Shown: positions 17,320 to 26,434 of the stretch, one piece after another
Numbering within the stretch: position 1 is the first letter of the stretch
How the letters are laid out: each line of letters begins with the position of its first letter
NCBI RefSeq assembly: GCF_002343915.1
Contig: NZ_NETK01000001.1
Coordinates: 2,170,001 to 2,234,000 of the forward strand
Direction: 5' to 3'
Length of the DNA stretch: 64,000 nucleotides
Source: Nannocystis exedens
GTDB lineage: Bacteria; Myxococcota_A; Polyangia; Nannocystales; Nannocystaceae
Notes under the pieces: model-generated
Database searches by the model: none
What the model saw: the letters and a program-made list of their open reading frames with translations, nothing else
Told to the model about the DNA's origin: nothing
Translations under genes and position numbers: made by a program

Positions 17320-20001
17320 GTGCCCGCTCCCTCCCCGCCGCGCGTGGGCGACCGTGTCCGCGATCGCTATGAGCTGATGACTCCCCTGCGCGCCGACGGT
17401 CCGGCGCAGGTGTTCGTCGCCGTCGATCACCAGGCCGGACGCGAGGTGGAGCTCACGCTGTTCGAGCCGAAGTACGCCCAGGCGGACGCCTGGGCCGCGT
17501 TCGCCCGGGTGATCGCCGCGGCGACGGCGGCCAAGATCTCGGGCCTGGTCTTGCCGCGGGGCGTCACTCGCACGGCGCCGACGCCGCCCTGCTGCGTGAG
17601 CGACCTGCAGATGGCGCGCGGGCTCGACCGGCACGTCGAGCAAGGGCCGACGCCGTGGCGACGCGCGCTGCGGCTGTGCGAGCAGGTGGCGGAGATCGTG
17701 GAGCGCGCGCACGCGGCGACCGGCGCGGCCCACCGGGCGCTGTCGTCGGCGCGCTGCGTGGTCACGGTGCGCGGGGACGTGAAGGTGCTCGACTTCGGGA
17801 TCGCCGAGCTGGTGCCCGGCCACCCCGACGATTCGCCGTACCGCGCGCCCGAGCAGCAGCCCGTCGGCCCGCGCGGCGACGTCTATGCAATCGGGGTGAT
17901 GCTGTATGAGTTGCTGACCGGCCAGCGCGCGACCGCCGGTCCGCTGCCGCGCTGGAGTCCGCCGGCCGAGGCGCACCGCGACCTGGAGGCGCTGGTGGCT
18001 CGCGCCACCGCGACCGATCCGCAGCAGCGCCACGCCGACCCGGCCGCGCTGCGGGCCGCCATGCGCGCGCTGCTCGACGCGGACGAGAAGGCCGCCGCGG
18101 CGGTGTCCGCCGCCGCGGCCGAAGCCGCCGAGGCCAAGGCCGCCGCCGACGAGAAGGCCGCCGCCGAGGCCAGGGCCGCCAGGGCGACGGCCGCCGAGCG
18201 GAAGGCCGCTGCCGAGGCCAGGGCCGCTGCCGAGGCGAACGCCGCCGAGGTGAAGGCCGCGGCGGAGTCCGGCCACGGATCGGCCGGAGCGCCGCCGCTC
18301 CGCCCGGGCGCCACCAACCTGTCCCCAGGGACATCTGGAGCGCCGATCGCCGAGGAGCCGCGCCTCCCGGGCGCCTCCAATCTGTCCGAAAGGTCATTCA
18401 CAGCACCGTCGCCGCCGCCGGAGCTCGGCGCGCCGAGCCGAGGCGGCCTGTCCGAAGGGACATCCATGTCACCGGCGCCGGACTCGCGGGCGTCGCAGTC
18501 GGGCTCGCCGCTCGCTCGCGGCGAAGCATCGCCCGCGTCGTCCGGCTCGCGCCCCTCCGGCTCGGCTTCGCCCTCGCGCTCCTATCCGACCCTCGCGAGC
18601 GATCCCCCGTCCTCCGCCGCGACGTCTGGCTCGCGCCTGCGCGGGTCGACCTCGCCGTCCCGCGCTCATCCGCCGCTCGCTCCCGCCGACGCCTCGTCGC
18701 CGACCTCGCGCCCGCGAGCGCCCGGAGCACCGCCCTCGCGCTCTCACCCGACCCTCTCGCCGTCGCTCTCCGAGCCTCCCTCGGCGTCGTCGTCCTCGCT
18801 GAACCGCACGCGCCTCCCCGGTTCGGCGTCGCCGTCCCGCTCGCACCCCACGCTCTCGTCTCTCGAGCACGAGCCCGCCGCGTCCTCCTCGTCGTCCTCG
18901 CTGAACCCCACGCGCCTCCCCGGTTCGGCGTCGCCGTCCCGCTCGCACCCCACGCTCTCGTCCCCGCAGCCCGAGCCCGCCGCGTCCTCGTCGTCCTCGC
19001 TGAACCGCACGCGCCTCCCCGGTTCGGCGTCGGCCTCCCGCTCGCACCCCACGCTCTCGTCCCCCCAGCCCGAGCCGTCCGCGTCCTCGTCGTCCTCCCT
19101 GTCCTCGCGCCCGCGCCCGCCCGGCGCCTCGCCCTCCCGCTCGCATCCCCCCCTCTCGTCCGGGCAAGCCCAGGCTGCCGCGTCCTCGTCCTCGCGCTCG
19201 CGCCCGCGCCCGCCCGGCGCCGCTCCGTCCCGCTCCGATCCGACCCTCGCCGGATCTGCGGCGCCCTTGCCTCCCGAGCGCACCGAGGTGGTGGCACAGA
19301 GCGCGATCCTGGCGGCCGAGCGAGCCCGGAATACCGGCTCACACTCGCCGGTGCCCGCGGCCGACAAGACCGAGGTGACCCCGCGGCGCTCGGTGCGAGG
19401 CTTGATCGGCGAGCGCCCGCGCAATGCGGCCACCGCCGGCGCGGCGACGCGACGCGACGCCTCCTCCCACGCCTCGGAGCTCCCCCTCGGCGATTCGACG
19501 GTCATCGCCCGCGCGCCGACCCATCAGCCCACCGAGGAATTGCCCGTACCGGCCTTCGCCAGCGCACCGCGCGGCCACCTCGATTCGCCCACCGATCAAT
19601 TGCCGGTGCCCGCCTTCGCCGACGCCCGGGGGCGCCACCTCGATCCGCCCACCGATCGATCGCCGGTGCCCGCCTTCGCCGACGCGACCCAGGTCCTTCG
19701 CGCCGACGATCTGCTCGCGCCGCCGCCCCCGACGAGCGATCCGGACGCTACCCGGATCTGGCGCAGACCGCCGGAGCTGTCCGACGCCGTCGAGCCGTCG
19801 CCCGCGCCCATCGCTCCCGAGTCGACGATGATGCTGCCCGCCAGCGGGGAGACCGTCGTGTTCCAGACCTCGCCTGTCCCCCGGGCCAGGTCGCTGCTGG
19901 CCGGCGTCGCCGGTTGGTCGCTGCGCAAGAAGCTGCTGGTCGTCAACGCCGGGCTCGCGCTCGTCATCCTGTTCGGCGTGCTGGCAGCGGTCGCCTGCTA
20001 G
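17320..20001 (+). CDS. Membrane-anchored Ser/Thr pseudokinase with low-complexity stalk
   Basis: The 893-residue protein has a kinase fold at about residues 15-250 with broken catalytic motifs. The VAIK lysine position reads VELTLFEP, the HRD motif is HRALSSAR (no catalytic Asp or Asn), while DFG is kept (LDFGIAEL, about 157) and RAPEQ stands for the APE motif. It should bind but not phosphorylate. A long Ala/Glu/Lys coiled coil follows (about 255-325), then about 500 residues rich in Ser/Pro/Arg with tandem repeats, including three PVPAFA blocks near 740-790. A single membrane helix closes the protein (about 865-890), so the kinase-like part is cytoplasmic. GTG 17320 is the start, with GAGG eight bases upstream. 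It is divergent from the T6SS effector operon, suggesting a shared role. Confidence 0.8.
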   Translation: MPAPSPPRVGDRVRDRYELMTPLRADGPAQVFVAVDHQAGREVELTLFEPKYAQADAWAAFARVIAAATAAKISGLVLPRGVTRTAPTPPCCVSDLQMARGLDRHVEQGPTPWRRALRLCEQVAEIVERAHAATGAAHRALSSARCVVTVRGDVKVLDFGIAELVPGHPDDSPYRAPEQQPVGPRGDVYAIGVMLYELLTGQRATAGPLPRWSPPAEAHRDLEALVARATATDPQQRHADPAALRAAMRALLDADEKAAAAVSAAAAEAAEAKAAADEKAAAEARAARATAAERKAAAEARAAAEANAAEVKAAAESGHGSAGAPPLRPGATNLSPGTSGAPIAEEPRLPGASNLSERSFTAPSPPPELGAPSRGGLSEGTSMSPAPDSRASQSGSPLARGEASPASSGSRPSGSASPSRSYPTLASDPPSSAATSGSRLRGSTSPSRAHPPLAPADASSPTSRPRAPGAPPSRSHPTLSPSLSEPPSASSSSLNRTRLPGSASPSRSHPTLSSLEHEPAASSSSSSLNPTRLPGSASPSRSHPTLSSPQPEPAASSSSSLNRTRLPGSASASRSHPTLSSPQPEPSASSSSSLSSRPRPPGASPSRSHPPLSSGQAQAAASSSSRSRPRPPGAAPSRSDPTLAGSAAPLPPERTEVVAQSAILAAERARNTGSHSPVPAADKTEVTPRRSVRGLIGERPRNAATAGAATRRDASSHASELPLGDSTVIARAPTHQPTEELPVPAFASAPRGHLDSPTDQLPVPAFADARGRHLDPPTDRSPVPAFADATQVLRADDLLAPPPPTSDPDATRIWRRPPELSDAVEPSPAPIAPESTMMLPASGETVVFQTSPVPRARSLLAGVAGWSLRKKLLVVNAGLALVILFGVLAAVAC
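18796..19185 (+). repeat. Tandem coding repeats of about 96-102 bp in the pseudokinase stalk
   Basis: Four consecutive units encode variations of SLNRTRLPGSASPSRSHPTL followed by a short acidic and Ser-rich spacer; the second and third units are nearly identical at the DNA level. They were probably produced by unequal recombination and lengthen the periplasm- or cytoplasm-facing linker. Confidence 0.75.
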
Positions 20002-20015
20002 CTAGCTAGCTAGCT
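19997..20015. repeat. GCTA tetranucleotide run at the pseudokinase stop codon
   Basis: Four GCTA units plus GCT span the stop codon (TAG at 19999-20001) and supply a second in-frame TAG at 20011. CTAG is normally rare in bacterial DNA, so five overlapping copies in a row stand out. The run could be slippage-prone and would then alter the C-terminus. Confidence 0.7.
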
Positions 20016-20203
20016 GCGGCATTCGGCCGTCATGGAACGCATCGAGGTCGGCCCGCTCGTGGCTCGCCCGCCAAACCGACCCCAGCGACAGGTCATCTTC
20101 GCCCACGGCCGCGTGCAGGTCCTCGCCATTCGCGCCGCCGGCGGGCTCGCCTCATTCGAACATGGCGACGTGGATGCCCGCCCGGTCCGCGCCCAGGTAC
20201 GAG

Positions 20204-21619
20204 CTACAGGAACGGCACCGGGCCGGCCGTCGCCGGGACCTCGTCGTCGCCGACGTTCTCGAGCATGCCGTAGCCGAGCGCGCCCTCTGCACCCCGACCC
20301 CAGCAGCGGACCGTCCCGTCGATCGCCAGACCACAGGTGTGATAGCCGTGGGCGTTGAGGTCGACGATCGGAACGCCGAGCTCGACCGGGTCCGACAGGG
20401 AGGAGACCTCGAACGTATGGCCGAGGCCGAGCTGCCCATCGTCGTTGCGGCCCGCGCAGCGCACCTCGCCGGAATCGAGGAGCACGCACGTGTACGAGAG
20501 CCCGAGGGCGACGTCGATCACCTTGGCGCCGCCGAGCGGGACCTCGCCGGCGGCGCTCGGGGCCTCGTCGTCTCCGATCGTCTCCTGATGGCCGTAGCCG
20601 AGCTGTCCGTCGAAGTTCATGCCCCAGCAGCGCAGCCCGCCGCTCGTCGTGATCGCGCAGTTGTGGTGACTGCCGCTGGCGATCGACGCCGCCTCCGCGC
20701 CGAGGTCGAGCGGTCCGGCGCTGCCGGCCTCGAGGATTGTTGCGTTGTGTCCGTAGCCGAGGCGCCCGTCGTTGTGGCCCCAGCAGCGCACCGTCCGGTC
20801 CTTCATCAGCACGCAGTTATGAAACATCCCGGCGCTGATCTGCACGACCTCGCCGGCGATGGGCAGGTCACCCGCCGTGGCCGGCGTCTCGTCGTCGCCG
20901 ATCGACTGCCCGTCGCCATAGCCGAGCACGCCCTTGTCGTCCTTGCCCCAACAGCGCACCTTGCCGCCGACCGTGAGGGCGCAGTTGTGGCGCGAGCCGA
21001 CGGCGAGGTCGACCGCTTCAGCCCCCAGATCGATGTCCCCGGCCGCGGCGGGCTTCTCGTCGTCGCCGACGTTCTGCGTATGGCCATAGCCGAGCTGCCC
21101 GTCGACATTCCAGCCCCAGCAGCGGACCTTGCCGCCCGAGACGAGGGCGCAGGTGTGCCCCTGCCCGCCCGCGAGCGCGACCACCGGCGCGCCCAGCTCG
21201 ACGGGAGCGTTCACCGAGGCAGGCATGGCCGTGGTGTCGAGCGTGTGGCCCTGGCCGAGGCCGCCGCTGTCGTTGAGGCCCCAGCAGCGCAGCGCGCCGC
21301 CATCGTCGAGCACGCACGTCGAGAGCCAGGTGACCGCCACCTGGAGCGCCTTCGGGCCCGCGTTACCGCCGGTCGTCGGCTCGCCGGTCGTCGGCTCGAC
21401 GCCGGTGCTCGTCCCGGGGGTCGTGCCGAGGTCGCCGGTCTCCGTGCCCGTCGGCACGGTCGTGCCGAGGTCGCCGGTCGCCGTGCCCGTCGGCATATCC
21501 GTGGTGGAGTCACCGTCCGATCCGGAGCCGCCTCCGCCGGGGCCGCAGCCGAGCGTCAGGAGAATCGAGACCCATGGGATGATAAGTCGGCGCGACAAGG
21601 ATTGGCATTCGTAAGTCAT
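20204..21619 (-). CDS. RCC1-repeat lipoprotein
   Basis: The 471-residue protein has a signal peptide ending in the lipobox LTLGC, a Gly/Thr/Asp linker (about residues 25-85, repeated TGTETGDLG), and then about seven RCC1-type blades. Each blade carries a CxxL...G-x-VRCWG signature with a Cys before and a CW after, followed by LGYGH. This would form a seven-bladed propeller on the cell surface stabilised by disulfides. The ligand is unknown; bacterial relatives are mostly uncharacterised surface proteins. ATG 21619 is preferred, with AGGA about nine bases upstream; ATG 21628 is possible. It converges with the pseudokinase gene over 202 bases without a gene. Confidence 0.85.
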   Translation of the reverse strand: MTYECQSLSRRLIIPWVSILLTLGCGPGGGGSGSDGDSTTDMPTGTATGDLGTTVPTGTETGDLGTTPGTSTGVEPTTGEPTTGGNAGPKALQVAVTWLSTCVLDDGGALRCWGLNDSGGLGQGHTLDTTAMPASVNAPVELGAPVVALAGGQGHTCALVSGGKVRCWGWNVDGQLGYGHTQNVGDDEKPAAAGDIDLGAEAVDLAVGSRHNCALTVGGKVRCWGKDDKGVLGYGDGQSIGDDETPATAGDLPIAGEVVQISAGMFHNCVLMKDRTVRCWGHNDGRLGYGHNATILEAGSAGPLDLGAEAASIASGSHHNCAITTSGGLRCWGMNFDGQLGYGHQETIGDDEAPSAAGEVPLGGAKVIDVALGLSYTCVLLDSGEVRCAGRNDDGQLGLGHTFEVSSLSDPVELGVPIVDLNAHGYHTCGLAIDGTVRCWGRGAEGALGYGMLENVGDDEVPATAGPVPFL

Positions 21620-22214
21620 CGTGGTCATCCTGGCAGGTCGTGCCGCTGCCCGCACGACCGAGCGTGGTTCGACGACATCGAGCGCCCTCTCGTCCCGTCC
21701 AGTCACCGGCCCGACCGAAACAATTGGCCGGCGCATCATTTTTCCCGTGTTCGGCGGCCGGGCGCCTCGCGGCGGGCCGCGTTCGCCCGCTGCCGACGGC
21801 GACCCTTTCGGGTTCGCGAGCTTCGTGCTGGTCCCTGCGATGTCGTCCGAGCGAGGAGTCCGAGCGCCTCAGCCGAGCAGCGAGGGCGTGTCGCCGACCC
21901 ATGACATTGCCGTTTGTGGCCACCCGGACGGCGGGTGCCACGGTATGCATGGCCGCGCGACGGCGACGGCGCCGGCGATCTTTGCGATCGGCCCGCTCTG
22001 ATGAGAGCGCGTCATCGCGCAATCCGGCGGGCGGGCAATGCTTCTCGCTTGCGCACATTCGCGCTGCTCACATTCGCGCGAGGCATTCGTCGGTGAATGC
22101 GCCGAATTGCCGGAGAGCGCGATTTCACCCGCGTGGTGCTCGGAATCGCCGCCGTTCGCCGGTGTCCGGCCGGGAGCGCGCCGCGGGCCCGGAGCGCCGC
22201 AAGACTTCGGCGCG
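21620..22214. other. 595-base divergent intergenic region with repeated ACATTCGC motifs
   Basis: No gene is supported here. A less GC-rich patch near 21718-21745 may be the promoter of the RCC1 lipoprotein. Two inverse copies of the GCGAATGTGA motif lie at 22053-22062 (one mismatch) and 22068-22077 (exact), about 140-160 bases before the LigD start, 15 bases apart. Confidence 0.4.
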
Positions 22215-24146
22215 ATGCCGCCGGCGACCAAGCACGACGCCAGGCCACGACGAGTGGCGCGCGAAAACGCCATCGGCCGCAAGGCGCCGCTCCCGGCGAA
22301 GCTGCTGCCTCAGCTCGCCACGCTCGCCACCGCCCCGCCCCGCGGCGCCGGCTGGGTCTACGAGGCCAAGTTCGACGGGTACCGCCTCCTCGCGCGCGTC
22401 GACGGCGACGACGTCCGGCTGTTCACCCGCAACGGCAACGACTGGACCTCGCGCATGATGCCGCTGCGCGACGAGATCGCCGCGCTGGGCCTCGGGTCCG
22501 CGTGGCTCGACGGCGAAATCACCGTACTCGATCCGAAGGGCAGGCCGGACTTTCAACGGCTGCAACAGGCGTTCGACGGCGCTGGCAGCCGCGACATCGT
22601 CTATTTCGTGTTCGATCTGCTCTACCACGACGGCCACGACCTCCGGCGCGTGCCGCTGGTCGAGCGCCGTCGGCGCTTGAAGCGAGTCCTCGACGCCGCG
22701 CGACCGGGCGAGCACGTGCGGTACAGCGAGACGCTCGAGGGCCCGGTCGAGCGCCTGCTCGCGGACGCTTGCAAGCGGGGCCTCGAGGGGCTCGTCGGCA
22801 AGCGCGCCGACAGCCTCTACACCTCCGCGCGCTCCTCCTCGTGGATCAAGCTGAAATGCACGCAGCGGCAGGAGTTCGTCGTCGGCGGTTACACCGAGCC
22901 GAAGGGGCGTCGCGCCGGCTTCGGCGGCCTCTTGCTCGGCGTGCACGACGAGCAGGGCCGACTCGTGTACGCCGGCAAGGTCGGCACGGGCTTCGACGGG
23001 GCCTCGTTGCGATCGATCTACGCCGAGTTGAAGGCGCTCGAGGTCGACCGGTCGCCGTTTCATGACCGGCCTCGTGAGGTCAAGGGCCACTGGGTGCGGC
23101 CCGTGTTGGTCGCCGAGGTGTCGTTCAGCGAGTGGACCGGCGACGGCCGCGTGCGCCACCCGGTCTTTCACGGGCTGCGGTCCGACAAGGACGCCGCGAC
23201 GATCTCGCGCGAGCGGCCGCGAGAGGTGCCGTCGATGAGCCCTCCGAAGGCGCGCCGGTCCGCGCCGATGATCAAGGTGACGCACCCGGAGCGCGTCATC
23301 GATCCGGCCAGCGGGGCGACCAAGCTCGACCTGATCCATTACTACGAGGCCGTCGCCGAGCACATGCTGCCCCACCTCGAGGGCCGCCCGATCTCCATGG
23401 TGCGCGCCCCGACCGGCGTCGCCGGCGAGCAGTTCTTCCAGAAGCACACCGAGAATTACCGCATTCCGGGCGTGCGGCAGCTCAGCGAATCGCTGCGCCC
23501 TGGCCACCCGCCGATGCTGGAGATCGCCAGCGCCGAGAGCCTCGTGGCGGCCGCGCAGATGAACGTGGTCGAGTTTCACACGTGGAACTCGACCGCCGCC
23601 GACATCGATCGTCCGGACCGCGTCATCTTCGATCTCGACCCGGGCGAGGGCGTCCCCTGGGACTCGCTGCGGGACGCCGCGAAGCTCACCAAGGGGCTCC
23701 TCGAGCTCCTCGGGCTGCGCAGCTTCCTCAAGACGAGCGGCGGCAAGGGCCTTCACCTCGTGGTGCCGCTCCGGCCGAGCTGGTCGTACGACCCGGTGAA
23801 GGACTTCTCGCGCGACGTCGCCGAGCACCTGGCCGCCACGCTGCCGGCGCTGTTCGTCGCCAAGAGCGGCGCTCGCAACCGGCGCGGGCGGATCTTCGTC
23901 GATTACCTGCGCAACGGTCGGACCGCGACGACGATCGCCGCCTTCTCGGCGCGGGTGAGGCCGGGCCTCGGCGTCAGCGTGCCGGTCGCGTGGTCGGAGC
24001 TGGGCCGGCTCACCGCCGGCGATCAGTGGAACATCTTCAGCCTGCCCGCGCGGCTGCGGGCGCTGCGTGGAGACCCCTGGGCCGGATACGCGCCCGACCA
24101 GACGCTCGATGTCGCGGTCGAGCAGCTCGGGCGGGGGAGACGTTGA
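22215..24146 (+). CDS. ligD: LigD, ATP-dependent DNA ligase fused to primase-polymerase domain
   Basis: The 643-residue protein has the ligase part first (about residues 20-320): EAKFDGYR is motif I with the AMP-accepting lysine, LDGEI and EGLVGKR follow, then the OB fold (KVGTGF, VRHPVFHG). The primase-polymerase part follows (about 355-640) with FDLDPGEGV as the metal-binding DxD, TSGGKGLHLV and the closing FDYLRN-like IFVDYLRN. The 3'-phosphoesterase domain of the full LigD is absent, as in many LigD proteins. The enzyme works in non-homologous end joining with Ku, but no ku gene is in the window. ATG 22215 is chosen because family similarity begins just after; no clear ribosome binding site is visible. 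Confidence 0.9.
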   Translation: MPPATKHDARPRRVARENAIGRKAPLPAKLLPQLATLATAPPRGAGWVYEAKFDGYRLLARVDGDDVRLFTRNGNDWTSRMMPLRDEIAALGLGSAWLDGEITVLDPKGRPDFQRLQQAFDGAGSRDIVYFVFDLLYHDGHDLRRVPLVERRRRLKRVLDAARPGEHVRYSETLEGPVERLLADACKRGLEGLVGKRADSLYTSARSSSWIKLKCTQRQEFVVGGYTEPKGRRAGFGGLLLGVHDEQGRLVYAGKVGTGFDGASLRSIYAELKALEVDRSPFHDRPREVKGHWVRPVLVAEVSFSEWTGDGRVRHPVFHGLRSDKDAATISRERPREVPSMSPPKARRSAPMIKVTHPERVIDPASGATKLDLIHYYEAVAEHMLPHLEGRPISMVRAPTGVAGEQFFQKHTENYRIPGVRQLSESLRPGHPPMLEIASAESLVAAAQMNVVEFHTWNSTAADIDRPDRVIFDLDPGEGVPWDSLRDAAKLTKGLLELLGLRSFLKTSGGKGLHLVVPLRPSWSYDPVKDFSRDVAEHLAATLPALFVAKSGARNRRGRIFVDYLRNGRTATTIAAFSARVRPGLGVSVPVAWSELGRLTAGDQWNIFSLPARLRALRGDPWAGYAPDQTLDVAVEQLGRGRR

Positions 24147-24394
24147 CCGCCCGGGCGCCCCGATCGGTCCTCGTGCTCGCCCCGAAGGGCTGGCAGCCCC
24201 GGCGTAAACGGGGCGCAGCGGAGCGACGTCGGCCGCGTGGTGCTGCTCGACCACATACCCGCGGAACGCGCAGCGCTCGCGCCATCATGCCATGGGCTTT
24301 ATGATGCCCGCGCGCGCCGATGTTCGCCGCGCACCGCCGGTCGGCCGATGATTCGACTGCAGCCGCGCCGGCGACACCACCGGAGGCCATACCC

Positions 24395-26290
24395 TTGACT
24401 CGCCATACCCTCGCGATTAGCGCGACCCTCGCGCTCCTGCTCTCGACCGCCCCGGCGTCGGCCTACCAGCTCGTCCCCGACGCCCTCGATCCGCAGGCCT
24501 GCCAGGGCCAGGGCTGCTGGACCAATCATCTGCGCGTCACCGACCTCGACGGCGACGGCGACCTCGACATCCTGCTCGCCAACTACGCCGACTTCTTCGC
24601 CGGCGCCGACAAGCCGCAGCCGCTGGTCGTCTACCTCAACAACGGCATGGCCGAGTTCAGCAACGAGTCCGCCGCCGCCGTCGGCGACTACGTCGGCAAC
24701 GTCCGCCAGGTCGCCGTCGGCGACGTCGACGGCGACGGCGACCTCGACCTCTACGCGCCCGACGGCGCCGGCGCGCCGCACGTCCTGTTCATCAACGACG
24801 GCGCGGGCGTGTTCACCGACGAGGCCGCCGAGCGCCTGCCGGCCGGCTCGTTCCCGCAGGGCGCCGCGGCGCGGATGGGCGACGTCGACGGCGACGGCGA
24901 CCTCGACATCCTCGCCGGCGACGGCTACTCGCAGGGCGGCGGCGCGGCCCGGTTCGCCCGGCTCTACCGCAACGACGGCAGCGGCAACTTCGAGGAGGTC
25001 GCGGACGCGGTCCCGGCCCAGCTCCAGGGCGTCGACGTCGACGACTTCGACCTCCTCGACGTCGACCGCGACTTCGACCTCGACCTGCTCGTCAATCCCC
25101 ACGCGAACGGCGGCGCCAACCTGTGGAAGAACGACGGCACCGGTCAGTTCACCGCCGCCGACTTCCCGCCGGCCGGCAACAGCGGCTATCACTACAACCC
25201 CGGCGTCTGCGACGTCGACGGCGACGGCGACCTCGACGTGTGGGTCGACAACATCGGCGGCGGCTACAACGAGCAGCTCCTGATCAACGACGGCGCCGGC
25301 GGCTTCACCGACGAGACCGCCGCGCGCGTGACCGGCAACAACGCCGGCAGCGACGACAACGGGGTCGTGTGCGCCGACATCGACGACGACGGCGACTTCG
25401 ACGCGGTCGTCGTCTCGCTGTCCAGCCCCGAGCGCTACCTGGTCAACGACGGCACCGGCAATTTCGTCAACACGCCCGGCGTGTTCCCCGGCCCGACCGA
25501 TTGCAGCCTGTGGGCCGAATTCGGCGACCTCGACGACGACGGCCGCCTCGACCTCGTCACCGGGCAGGGCGAGTGCAGCAGCTCCGACGAGGTCTACCTG
25601 GCCGAGGCCGACGATCCCGTCGATTCGCAGCCGCCGAAGCTGCTCGCCGTCGAGGAGGTCGCCGGCCCGGTCGACGTCGACGCCGCGCCGGTGGTCCGCT
25701 TCGCCGTCAGCGACCGCACCGTCACCGACGAGGGGCCGCGGCTCGCTCGCGCGTACGCGGTGATCGACCCCGACGGCGCCGCCACCATGATCGACGCCGC
25801 ATTCATGGGCGGCGACCTGTTCCGCGTCGTCCTCCCGCCCGCGCGCGGCGCCGTCGTGTTCCGGGTATGTGCAGAGGACGACAATGGCAACACCGCCTGC
25901 GCCGCCGACCAATCGTATCAGGCCGGCGAGGACCCGGGCACGACCACCGACGGCGACACCACCGACGGCGACACCACCGACGGCGACACCACGAATGGCG
26001 ACACCACGGCGGCGACCGGCAATGACAGCACCACCGCGGCGCCCGGGACCACCGGCGAGCGCCCGACCACCGGCGAGGACCCGACCACCGGCGAGGCGCC
26101 GACCACCGACGCCACCGCGAGCGCCGGCACGTCGGACGCGAGCAGCGGCGGCGACGAATCGTCGGGCGGCGCCACCGGCTCGAGCATGACCGACGGCAGC
26201 GGCTGCGGCTGCGCCAGCGACGGCGACCCCCGCCCCGGCTGGCTCGCCCTGCTCACGGCGGTGGCCCTGCTCCGCCGCCGTCGCCGCTGA
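24395..26290 (+). CDS. FG-GAP/VCBS-repeat surface protein with MYXO-CTERM-like tail
   Basis: The 631-residue protein has a signal peptide (ending PASA), then about seven repeats with a calcium-loop core DxDGDGDxD typical of FG-GAP/VCBS beta-propellers. A Thr/Asp/Gly linker with (TTDGD) repeats follows, and the tail has GCGCASDG, a hydrophobic helix and RRRRR, the tripartite pattern of MYXO-CTERM proteins that are sorted and anchored at the surface. The start is TTG 24395: it sits directly ahead of the signal peptide and has a strong GGAGG (24382-24386) eight bases upstream, whereas an in-frame ATG further upstream would put 25 residues before the signal peptide. It is probably an adhesin-like or binding protein whose ligand is unknown. 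Confidence 0.85.
   Translation: MTRHTLAISATLALLLSTAPASAYQLVPDALDPQACQGQGCWTNHLRVTDLDGDGDLDILLANYADFFAGADKPQPLVVYLNNGMAEFSNESAAAVGDYVGNVRQVAVGDVDGDGDLDLYAPDGAGAPHVLFINDGAGVFTDEAAERLPAGSFPQGAAARMGDVDGDGDLDILAGDGYSQGGGAARFARLYRNDGSGNFEEVADAVPAQLQGVDVDDFDLLDVDRDFDLDLLVNPHANGGANLWKNDGTGQFTAADFPPAGNSGYHYNPGVCDVDGDGDLDVWVDNIGGGYNEQLLINDGAGGFTDETAARVTGNNAGSDDNGVVCADIDDDGDFDAVVVSLSSPERYLVNDGTGNFVNTPGVFPGPTDCSLWAEFGDLDDDGRLDLVTGQGECSSSDEVYLAEADDPVDSQPPKLLAVEEVAGPVDVDAAPVVRFAVSDRTVTDEGPRLARAYAVIDPDGAATMIDAAFMGGDLFRVVLPPARGAVVFRVCAEDDNGNTACAADQSYQAGEDPGTTTDGDTTDGDTTDGDTTNGDTTAATGNDSTTAAPGTTGERPTTGEDPTTGEAPTTDATASAGTSDASSGGDESSGGATGSSMTDGSGCGCASDGDPRPGWLALLTAVALLRRRRR
25942..26005 (+). repeat. 15-bp coding tandem repeat (TTDGD linker)
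   Basis: About four units of ACCACCGACGGCGAC encode the Thr-Thr-Asp-Gly-Asp linker of the FG-GAP protein; the last unit is diverged (Asn-Gly). Copy number is likely to vary between strains. Confidence 0.7.
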
Positions 26291-26434
26291 GTCAGCGGCC
26301 GCCGCCGATGGCTCGACCTCGGACGCGCCGGCCATCGCACGAATGCGACGACGGCGCGGTCCCGGCTCGGCGGCCGGCGCGAGGTGCTGTAGACTGCGGC
26401 GCTCAGGGCCGCGTCCGCGCCCGACAGGTCGAAG

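Noticed and set aside
19591..19700. PVPAFA repeats as a DNA-level mobile repeat
   Set aside because: The three copies are in frame and best explained as a protein repeat of the pseudokinase stalk.
13302..20001. A complete T6SS locus
   Set aside because: No Hcp, VgrG, TssB/C, ClpV or TssJ-M homologue is encoded here; only effector, adaptor and accessory genes, so it is called an orphan effector island.
22215..24146. A full NHEJ operon around LigD
   Set aside because: No Ku-like protein or phosphoesterase domain is encoded in the window.
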